From assembly GCA_020631605.1 (NCBI GenBank), contig JAHDGZ010000006.1:1-44125 (forward strand): a stretch of 44,125 nucleotides of DNA. Reading direction: 5' to 3'. The notes below the pieces were generated by a model that ran no database searches, had not been told where the DNA came from, and worked only from the letters and a program-made list of their open reading frames with translations. Both the position numbers and the translations under genes were made by a program. Below, one piece after another: positions 35,116 through 44,125 of this stretch; the stretch's first letter is position 1; the number at the start of each line of letters is the position of its first letter. The DNA is from a bacterium (GTDB lineage: Bacteria > Patescibacteriota > Gracilibacteria > Absconditabacterales > Absconditicoccaceae).

Positions 35116-35496
35116 TTAGACAGTTTCTTGATTGTGGGCAGTGTCTCATGTATGAAGGAACTGTTTTTTCTTGTCCAAAAAGATGAAATGATCTATGATG
35201 ATTTCTGTCTGTGATTTATTGTTTTCATCTTTGTCTTTCCACTGTTTGGTAGTCAGTCTTCATTCAAGATACAATCTCACACTTCATTCACAAAATTCAG
35301 CAAGTAGTTCAGCTGTTTTTCAAAACGCTACACATTTATGAAACTCAGCTTCTTTGATTAACTGATCTTCAGAATTTTTGTAGCTCCTATTGGTAGCAAG
35401 TGAAAAGTTACACACTGATCATCATGTAGTGCCAATAGTTTGTCTTTCAATAGAAGCAGTCGTTCTCCCAATAAGCGTTACTTTGTTTAAATCCAT
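35116..35496 (-). CDS. ssb: Single-stranded DNA-binding protein
   Basis: MDLNKVTLIGRTTASIERQTIGTTGGSVCNFSLATNRSYKNSEDQLIKEAEFHKCVAFGKTAELLAEFCEGSVRLYLEGRLTTKQWKDKDENNK; SSB OB-fold. Confidence 0.92.
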
Positions 35497-35605
35497 TCTG
35501 CATCAATAAATGATAAAAAGATCATACAAATGATCTTGCACAATGTAAAACAAAAGTAACTTGTTACAACGATATTGTTATGAAAAAAATAGGAACATAA
35601 TCTTC

Positions 35606-36670
35606 TTAAAAAGGAAGAAATCTCTTGTTTCTGAGTTCTCGAATGATTTTTTTTTCAATCATCTTTTTAAACAATCATGAGATCCATGGTAAGTAGATTG
35701 ATCTTCATCATATGCTCAGGATTCAATCTTGTTCTCCAAGCGAGATGACTAACTTATCGTAATTGACTAGTTTTTTATAGTTATGTTGTACTCATAGTAG
35801 CTGGTCAGCAATGAGGTTTCCTATTCTTTTTCATTCACTCATAGCGTTATGTCCTGTAGAATATAATCAATGAATTGCGACATCACCACACATGTATATT
35901 CTTTCTGATTCAAGTGAATTGTATGCTCAGTCAAAGGTCAGATATGGTTTGTGGTGTTGATCATTAATACGAATACCAGAGCTCAATATCGTAACATCTG
36001 AGTCTAGCGAGAGACCAGATTGTAAGGTTATATGATCTTTTTGAATATCCTGCACTCTATCTCCTAGTATAAGTTCAACATGATGTTTTTCGAGTCGCTT
36101 TCTACTACGAATACCACAATCAGGGCAAAGACGATGCAGTAGTCTCTCTTGTGAGTGAATGAGACGGATGTGTGCATTATGATTTCTAAGCGCTAAAATA
36201 CTAGCAACTTCTACTCCGGTAAATCATCATCAGATGATGCTAATATGTTTCGCAGTAGTAAGTTTTTGATTAAGTCTTATAGTGTCTTCAGGTCGACGTA
36301 ATAAATAGCTATGAGTAGCAAAGTTTTCATTATCAAAAAAATTAGTACGAGACCCGGTCGCAATGACTGCATAATCAAATGTCCATACATCTCACTCTAC
36401 TGTAGTGATGTGTTCAGGTTGTATCGTTTGAATTTCTGCTTGTACAAAATCGTCACCATAATATTTTTTGAGGTCTATTTGTATTGAGGATAGATGATCG
36501 CTATCTAATAGACACTCATGCAATGATGGAATAAATGTGAAGTGGTTACGGAGATCAAAGAGAGTGATAGAGACATCTGGGTTACGTTTTCTTAATTGTA
36601 TGTAGCTACTGAGTCATGCAAAGCCAGCTCCTATGATCACAACTGTACTATGATGCTGAGTCTGTCACAT
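35606..36670 (-). CDS. NDH-2-like FAD/NAD(P) oxidoreductase
   Basis: STVVIIGAGFAGLSSYIQLRKRNPDVSITLFD...FDYAVIATGSRTNFF...HISIIGGGFTGVEVASIL...SERIYMCGDVA; two dinucleotide-binding motifs. Confidence 0.9.
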
Positions 36671-37136
36671 GCTGACTATCTTGTGAGTAAATCGCATAGA
36701 TGCTTGTTATCATCATGGACAAAAACGCTACCATTCAAAAGAATGCCATACTCATAAATCCGAAATACTCTACATCCATACTGCTGCAAGGAGTTGTAGC
36801 TCTTCGATCACACAGGACACTTCACCATCATCGATATTGAATTCAATACTTGTAGAGAGCTAGTCAGAAACCTATTGCTGCTAGTATCAGAATAGTATGA
36901 AAAACTTTGTTGTCATTTTTCCAAAGAGCTATTCATGAGATGACCGGTAAGGGAAACATTACAACTCTAATATATCGGCACATATCACATGCAGCAATAC
37001 CATTCAAAGTATTGAAGAAATCTCAGCTCATAAGATTTACCACTGGATCGCCATAGGTACTAAGATACAGTGAGCCCAAGACTCATAAAAGAGAAACAAA
37101 AAAGACAAAAAGAAGTATGTTGCGATTACCTTGCAT
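36648..37136 (-). CDS. DsbB/BdbC-like disulfide bond formation membrane protein
   Basis: NGIAACDMCRYIRVVMFPLPVISGIAL...SVLCDRRATTPCSSMDVEYFGFMSMAFFGMVAFLSMM; paired Cys and TM segments. Confidence 0.82.
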
Positions 37137-37195
37137 TGCTAGTATGAGACAATAAATACATATAACTTAGTATTTCTTTGAACAACTTCAAGAGC

Positions 37196-37558
37196 ATGAA
37201 AGAGGAGATTGTCGTATATTATGATGGGGAGTGCCGATTTTGTAAGCATTATGCTAGATATTTGTGACTATTCAAAAAATATACGCTAGTTCTACGCAAT
37301 GCTAGAGACTACAAAGAAGATATAGATAATTTCTACAAAAAGTGATATGATATCAATCAAGGTATGATAGTGAATCATAGTTGATCTATTTTTCATGGAG
37401 TTGCATGAGTATTATATCTAGATTGACTACTATCAGAAAAAGATATGACTCAAAGAAAAGACGATAAACCATCTCTTATGTATCGTTTATGATACAATGG
37501 GTTGAATGTTATAAGAAAGCTGTTCTTGATACTTAAAGGAGTAGAAAAAATACGCTAA
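37196..37558 (+). CDS. DCC-family (DUF393) thiol-disulfide oxidoreductase-like protein
   Basis: EEIVVYYDGECRFCKHYARYLGLFKKYTLVLRNARDYKEDIDNFY; YDGECRFC. Confidence 0.82.
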
Positions 37559-37632
37559 CACGAATTAAGAAAGTTGACAAGAGAAGAAATTAAGGTATAG
37601 TTATGTTGTTTACTATACAAAGTATTCTTGTT

Positions 37633-38046
37633 ATGAACAAACCAAAGGTAGTAATTATTGATGATGACCAGTTCTTAAACTTTCTATCAGTTGATGAAAT
37701 TTTTTGAACGCTCAATGATAAATATGAAATCAAAGTTGTTTGAGATTTTGAATGATGACTAGAAGAAATTGCTGCTGAATGAAGCAAAGATTGTTTCTTT
37801 TTGCTAGATAACTCAATCAACTGACAAGATAGAGGAGTAGATTTGGTCTTAGAGGCAGTAAAAATGTGATTAGATGCAAATAAGTTGATTGTAGTGACTG
37901 ATAATGAAAAAGTATGAAAAGAAATGCTTGCCGCAGGAGCATGAAAGGCTATTAAGAAGCCACTATGAATGGGATGGAAGGAAGGATTAGCAGAATGCCT
38001 TTCTTCTAGTGAGGGTGAAGAATTCAAGAGAGCTACAAACGCTTAG
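37633..38046 (+). CDS. Receiver-like (REC) stand-alone response regulator
   Basis: MNKPKVVIIDDDQFLNFLSVDEIFG...KDCFFLLDNSINGQDRGVDLVLEAVKMGLDANKLIVVTDNEKVGKEMLAAGAGKAIKKPLG; acidic DD, LLDNS, VVTD and KKP in receiver order. Confidence 0.75.
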
Positions 38047-39572
38047 AATTTCACAAAACTTCTACTCCCGTGTACTTTGAGTCACATTTTTCTCAATGCT
38101 CATCTTATAATTTGATTGGTAAAATCACTGGCAACGCCTTTGACAAATTTATTGTTAAGGAGATGTGAAACACTACCGTTATTTTGGTCATCTGCATTTT
38201 TTCCGTCAGCTTTTACTTTTTCAGCAATTTCCTTTTGAAGTAATTCATGAGCAGACTCTTTGTCTAGATCATCCTTATATTTGTGTATAAGTAGAGACGA
38301 CGAGATTGCTATATCTATTTCAGCTTGTGTAAGTATGTCCATTCTTGATTGCGGTGCTCTTAGATAAGTATGTGATAGAGGAGTAGGTACTCATTTTTCA
38401 TTTAGACAAGTAACAAAAGCCTCACCAATTCATAGTTCCATAATCAGGTCTTCAGGTTTGTAGTAGTCAGAAATAGGATAGTTTTCTACTGCTAGTTTGA
38501 TAGCTTTGCGATCTCTTTCGGTAACTCATCTGAGTTGATGCTGAATCTTCAATCATAACTGACTTAATACTGGTGCCGGAATATCATCAGGCAGTTGAGT
38601 ACAGAAGAAAATTCAGATTCCTTTTGATCTGATCAGCTTGACTACTGTCTCGATTTGATCAAGTAACTCACTACTAGCTTCCTTGAAGACAAGATGTGCT
38701 TCATCAATCACGATAGCCAGCTTAGGTTTATCCAAGTCTCCTGCTTCAGGAAATACATCGTATACTTCAGCCAAAAGACTGAGCATAAAGGTTGAAAAAA
38801 GTGCTGGTCTATCTTGCATATCGGTAAGTCTCAAAATGTTGATTACTCACTTTCAGTCACTTCACGTCCTAACTAAATCAAATACTTCAAAGCTTGGCTC
38901 TCAGAAAAAGATGTCTGCTCCTTGTTGTTCTAGGGCGACGATTTTCCTAAAAATAGTTCCTACACTAGATTCAGCAACAAAACCATAGCTATCTTCAAAT
39001 CATTCTTTTCCTTCTTCAGTGATAAATTTTAGAACTGTCTTCATATCATCAAGATCAACCAATCCGAGTTGTCTGTCATCACAATATTTGAATATAACAC
39101 TCATAACACTTTCTTGTGTATGGTTTAATCAAAGCATCTTAGAAAAAAGTAACGGCCCAAATTCGCTTACTGTAGATCTAAGCCTTACTCATGGTTGATC
39201 ACTAAGACTAAGAAGTTCTACAGGGAATCATGTGGCATCATAGGGAAGATCTAGTGATGTATGTCTTGAAATAATATGTTTGTTTTCACCATCACCTGGT
39301 TGAGCCAATCAACTTAAATCTCATTTGATATCCATCACGAGTGAGGGTATTCAATGATTGCTGAGTCACTCCAAGAGGAGCTGTACAGACTTAGTTTTTC
39401 AGGTACCAGTTGCACCTGCTATAAGACCATGTCTATTAAGTGTTTTGAGAGGGATAGAAATAGTGGCTTCAGAGACTACTTCATGATCTAGTTTTGCTTT
39501 TCAGAGGATCAAATGATCTCATTCGTGTGAGTATCCTTCTTGAATAGATGCTACAAAATCCTTTTTGCTCAT
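38043..39572 (-). CDS. HerA-like/DUF853 ATPase
   Basis: LIAGATGTGKTKSVQLLLEWLSNHGIPSLVMDIKGDLSGLAQPGD...LAIVIDEAHLVFKEASSELLDQIETVVKLIRSKGIGIFFCTQLPDDIPAPVLSQLGLKIQHQLRGVTERDRKAIKLA. Confidence 0.92.
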
Positions 39573-39700
39573 ATGAATCAATGAAGTATAAAAAATATAC
39601 TAAGATAGTAATGGTGATATATTCTAAAGCAAGAAAAATGGTGATGTAAATAACATGAAAACCTATACAACGAGTACTATCAGAGTGTATGATAAAAGAC

Positions 39701-40336
39701 TTATATGAGATTGGAAATGAATGTGGTTCTATGTAGTGGAGTAGGTCACAAAGACTTAATAGCTTCTCTGTGTTGCTGCGTACCATAGCCTTTATGTTGT
39801 GCAAATCAGTAGTCAGGAAATAGTGTATCTTGAGACGTCATCCATCTATCACGTTCTACTTTGGCAACGATAGAAGCCATGCTGATGAATGGATTTTTTT
39901 GATCTCATTTGATTATGGTAGTGGTGTTTCGCCATGTATCTAGACCAAAGGTATGGTTACCATCAATAGTGAGCTGTAGAGTATCGTTGGGTAGTGAGAG
40001 TAATTTTTTGAGATAACATCATCTATGTGTAGGGATTTGTAGGTCAGGATGCTCTTTTGCTATTGTGAAAAGGGCTCTAATGATTGATCGTCTGAGCGAC
40101 CGGATGATGCCATTGCGGTCTATTTCTTTGTTTGAAGCGAATCAAGAAGCAAAGAGTATTTTTCCAGATTGTGCTAATGTTTGCATATGATCATAGCAGA
40201 TATTTCTTTTATTCTCAGTCAGTTGTTTACTGTCACGAAAAAGTTTTTTTGAAAATCTAGAAAGTGGGAGAACAGCACCTACTCGGACTGGTCATGCTAA
40301 CGGTCAACGTCACGCTTCATCGACATAAATTTCCAT
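39701..40336 (-). CDS. rnhB: Ribonuclease HII
   Basis: MEIYVDEAGRGPLAGPVRVGAVL...FRDSKQLTENKR...FISMASIVAKVERDRGM...[26 protein letters not shown]; the DEAGRGPLAGPV glycines are TGA. Confidence 0.97.
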
Positions 40337-40398
40337 ACATATATAGTAGATCTAGGTTGCGGGGGCCTGCAAAGTAATAACTCACAGGTCGGTGTGTA

Positions 40399-40572
40399 CT
40401 AGAGTATTGATATACAGAGATACACACCTAAGCAGATAAGAATGGGAAACAGGATCGTAATTCCCATTGAGCCAAACAATATACTGCCGTATACGGCAGC
40501 AATGAGTAACAATGAGAGTGCTTCAGTATTGTCGCACCAGTCTTTCTGCAGTTGTTGCATGAACTTTTTCAT
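40399..40572 (-). CDS. Small membrane protein, 57 aa
   Basis: MKKFMQQLQKDWCDNTEALSLLLIAAVYGSILFGSMGITILFPILICLGVYLCISIL*; no internal TGA, two hydrophobic runs. Confidence 0.5.
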   Translation of the reverse strand: MKKFMQQLQKDWCDNTEALSLLLIAAVYGSILFGSMGITILFPILICLGVYLCISIL

Positions 40573-40751
40573 AAATCGATTTTAATGGTTATGGAAGAAA
40601 AAGTTCATAGTTTTTGATTATGCTAACTTTCTTATATTCACTATCACAGAGAAGTCAAGAATTAGTAAAAAAAAGAAAAACTGCAGTGATTGTAAAAAAA
40701 TAAAACACTCTATGTGGAGAATGTCAACATATCTACATCTATACAACATAG

Positions 40752-40770
40752 CACCTATTGCAATTAGGTG
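40752..40770. repeat. Short inverted repeat upstream of secA
   Basis: CACCTA-TTGCAAT-TAGGTG followed by ATATTTTTAT; 63 nt before the secA ATG. Confidence 0.4.
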
Positions 40771-40833
40771 ATATTTTTATAGAATAGTTACTCATTGAAA
40801 AGTAAATTTTAGAGATAATCAATAACGAGAAAA

Positions 40834-43800
40834 ATGTTCAATCGTATACTAAGTGCTATTGCATGAAACCAAAACCAAAAAGAACTAAATAAGCTAGATA
40901 GTCTTGTCTGAGACATCAATAGAATCTACGAAACTATGCATGACTTATCAGATGATGAAGTGAGAGCAAAAACAGAGGAGTTCAAAAAGAGAGTAATCGC
41001 TTGAGAGACACTGGATGATCTCTTGCCAGAAGCTTTTGCTGTAGTCAAGCAAGCCTGCAAAAGAATGGTCTGAAATAGTTATGACGTAAAAGGAGAAAAA
41101 CAAACATGGAACATGATACCATATGATGTACAGCTCTTGTGAGCAGCAGTGCTTCACAAGTGAAAGATAGCAGAAATGAAAACGGGTGAAGGTAAAACAC
41201 TCGTGGCAGCTATGCCAGTATACCTCAATGCCCTAGCAGGTAAGTGAGTACATGTAGTAACAGTAAATGATTACTTGGCATCACGTGATGGAGAATGGAT
41301 GTGAAATCTCTACCAACGATTGGGATTGAGTATAGGGATAGTAACCAAGGGAGTACCTCCACAATCAAGGCGTGAACAGTACGCATGTGATATTACCTAT
41401 GTAGAAAATTCTGAGTTATGATTTGATTACCTTCGTGACAATCTAGTCAAGAATCTTCGTGAAAGAAACCTTCTCCGAAGACCATTAAACTACGCAATAG
41501 TGGATGAAATAGATTCGATATTGATTGATGAAGCAAGAACGCCATTGATTATATCTCAAGCAGCAGATGAACCAACAGAGAAATATCTTCATTATGCAAA
41601 GATAGCATGATCATTGATTGCTGCAAAATGACCTAAGAAAGTCAGTAAAGGATTTCTGCATGATATTATGAATGATGCTAAAGATACTAAGGATGGAGTT
41701 ACATCACAAGAAGAGGATGATCAACACGGAGATTATTTCATAGATGAAAAAACCAAAACAGCAACACTAAGCTCTGAATGAATAGCAAAGTTAGAAAAAA
41801 TGCTCAATGTAGAAAATCTATATAAGGATTTAGGATATGATGAGATTCACCATATAGAAAATGCTCTTAAGGCAAAAGCAGTATATCGCCCTGACAAAGA
41901 ATATATCGTACAGTGAGGCGAGATCTTAATCGTCGATGCCAATACTGGTCGTGCAATGCCAGGTCGTCGTTTCAGCCAATGACTCCATCAGGCGATTGAA
42001 GCAAAAGAATGAGTTACCATCAGAAGAGAATCTAAAACGATGGCAACTATTACCTACCAAAATTTTTTTAAACAATACAAGAAGTTGTCAGGTATGACAG
42101 GTACTGCGGTCACAGAAGGAGAGGAATTCTCATCTATCTATGATTTAGATGTGTTGGAAATTCCAACAAACAAACCGGTAATTCGTGTTGATAAGTCAGA
42201 CAAAGTATACTTTTCTCAGAAAGCTAAGCGAGATCATACGATGGATTATATCCAGTTTGCTCATAGTATGTGACAACCAATTCTTATTGGTACATCTGCT
42301 ATACACACATCTGAATCCTTGTCGCAACAACTAACTCAAAGATCAATTCAACATAGTGTACTCAATGCTAAGTTTCATGAACAAGAAGCTAAGATTGTCA
42401 GTAATGCAGGTAAAAAATCTTCGGTAGTAGTAGCAACAAATATGGCATGACGTGGTACGGATATTAAGTTAGATGAAGATCTTAATGCAACCCTAGCGAT
42501 CAATTATGCACAGTGGATAAAAAAATCGATACATAATGAAAAGAATCCAAAGATAGTGTCAGCAACAGTATATTCACAAGTAGAATATGATTGGCTGATT
42601 GCTACCCTCAAGGACACCTTGGAGCTTAATGATGAAAATATTGCTCAGTCTCAAAAGAAACGATTCGATAAAGAGGAGCAACAGTTAGCAATAAGAATCA
42701 AGATGAACTCTTCGAAGAAGAATGCAGAAGATGCGTATGCAGAGATTATTGTTCGTGATCCAACAAAACCAGACTTGGAAACGATAGAGAGAGATCTGCA
42801 TTTTGGTTTGATGATATTGGCTACTGAGAAACATGATTCTCGTCGTATAGATAATCAATTGCGTGGTCGTGCAGGTAGACAAGGTGACCCATGAATCTCA
42901 GTATTTATGGTTGCTCTTGATGATGATATTATGAAAAAAGTTGGTGGAGAGAAGATTAGAAGCCTTGCATGAATGTTGATGGGAGCAGATGAATTGAATC
43001 AAATGGAGCTAACACAGAAACAATTTGCGACAGCAATACAAAGAGCTCAGAAACAAATGGAATGACGGCATTTTTCTACAAGAAAACATCTTTTCGATTA
43101 TGATAGTGTAGTAGATAAGCAAAGACAGCAAGTCTATGCAAAAAGAGATATGATGCTGCATGCATTAGATGAGGTTGAGCGTATTCATGGAGAACAAAAA
43201 GATTCAGATATTATTAGTACAGGAGAATCACCAGTCGCCGGAGAGGTGTTATCAATTATCCCGAAAGTAGTAGATGAACTCATGACATATCACCAAGCAG
43301 TCAGAACACCACCTACTGAATTAGTAGAGATACTCAAAAAAGAGTGTAATATAGATTTGTCAAACGATGAATTGAAGGAAATTCAATCCTCAAATCAACT
43401 AGCTAGTTTAGTAACTCAGCACATAGTCGATCATGTATCAGTACGTAGCAGCAATGTTCCTGACCATGTACAAAATCGTCTTCTCTCAACTATCTATCTA
43501 CAAGTGATTGATAGATATCGAGTACAGCATCTTTCTGCTATGCAATACCTGAGAGATAAGGTTGGACTTATGTCTTATGCACAACAAGATCCTCTTGTAG
43601 TATACAAGAAGGAGTGATACGAAAAATTTACCGCATTGATGAAGTCAATCTATCGTGAAACAGTGATCAATGTAGCGAATATTGATTGGGAGAATCTCGA
43701 GAAGAGAGTGAAGCAAGCAGAAGAACAGCGTCAGAAACAACAAGACGCACTTCTTCAAAAACTAAGTAATGTTGCAGCCAATGCTCCTGAAAAACTAGTG

Positions 43801-44079
43801 AAACAAGTAGAGCAATTGTTGTCATGACAGAATCAAACAGAGAATCTAAAGAGAGAATGAAACAAGGTTGTCTACCAAGATGAAGATTGATTTGAAATAA
43901 TAGATTTAAGCGAACAGTGACCTGCGGCAAATCAGGTAGAGAATACGAAGACTAATGCAAAGTTAAGACCCAATGATAAGGTAAATGTGAGATACCCAGA
44001 CGGAAGAATTGAGTATGATCTGAAATACAAGAAGGTAAAAGATGCAATTGATAAAGGTGAAGTAGAGTTGCTCTCATAG
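40834..44079 (+). CDS. secA: Preprotein translocase ATPase SecA
   Basis: [35 protein letters not shown]...[56 protein letters not shown]...[16 protein letters not shown]...[15 protein letters not shown]...[22 protein letters not shown] at 44077-44079. Confidence 0.98.
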
Positions 44080-44125
44080 TGTTGACAAAAGACATTAATA
44101 GTATATAAGTTTTTGTTTATGATAT

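Noticed and set aside
37590-38027. 145-aa minus ORF
   Set aside because: Antisense to the receiver-domain gene with conserved residue order.
39481-39804. Minus ORF 39481..39804
   Set aside because: Overlaps the N-terminus of the HerA-like gene and the 3' end of rnhB in another frame, with no family signal.
40340-40398. GC-richer patch TTGCGGGGGCCTGCAA suspected as a structured RNA or tRNA
   Set aside because: No cloverleaf, T-loop or recognisable ncRNA pattern found by eye.
1-44125. Interpretation as a pseudogene-rich or frameshifted assembly, given many short ORFs in the provided track
   Set aside because: Fragments join in the same frame across TGA only, at conserved glycine positions, with no frame changes required in the recognised genes.
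1-44125. UGA=Trp (table 4) or selenocysteine
   Set aside because: TGA occurs at Gly-specific positions (cyclophilin, RNase HII, GatB, PKD WDFGDG), is far too frequent for Sec, and TGG is retained for Trp.
1-44125. CRISPR arrays, transposases, prophage genes
   Set aside because: No regularly spaced repeats, integrase/transposase motifs or phage structural genes seen in the reconstructed proteins.

Overview
The window is a gene-dense, AT-rich bacterial segment that only makes sense if in-frame TGA is read as glycine (translation table 25, known from the CPR/Patescibacteria lineages Absconditabacteria/SR1 and Gracilibacteria). The supplied ORF track uses the standard code and therefore breaks most genes at TGA. 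Stitching frames across TGA and stopping only at TAA/TAG gives about 42 genes plus one candidate leader peptide. Recognisable products: partial GT4 glycosyltransferase, GatB, a PKD membrane protein, a degenerate PriA-like protein, a TraC/VirD4-like ATPase fused to a duplicated domain and an S1-like domain, an LRR protein, a Nudix hydrolase, HrcA, an FtsE-like ABC ATPase, PheS, LysE/RhtB, a CYTH-like protein, a SAM methyltransferase, an RNase H-fold exonuclease, an AlsS-like ThDP enzyme next to an aldehyde dehydrogenase, a cyclophilin, RsmG, TrmB, a thiol/redox gene group, SSB, an orphan receiver, a HerA-like ATPase, RNase HII and SecA. No rRNA, tRNA, CRISPR array or transposase was recognised by eye. 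Main leads: (1) UGA=Gly recoding; (2) a candidate pheS attenuator with leader ORF and mutually exclusive hairpins; (3) a ThDP decarboxylase/SSADH-like pair resembling the cyanobacterial 2-oxoglutarate bypass; (4) a PriA-like protein lacking ATPase motifs; (5) a secreted Kazal-type protein; (6) the repeat+S1 tail on the secretion-type ATPase; (7) a disulfide/redox cluster. All calls come from manual reading; no database search was run.
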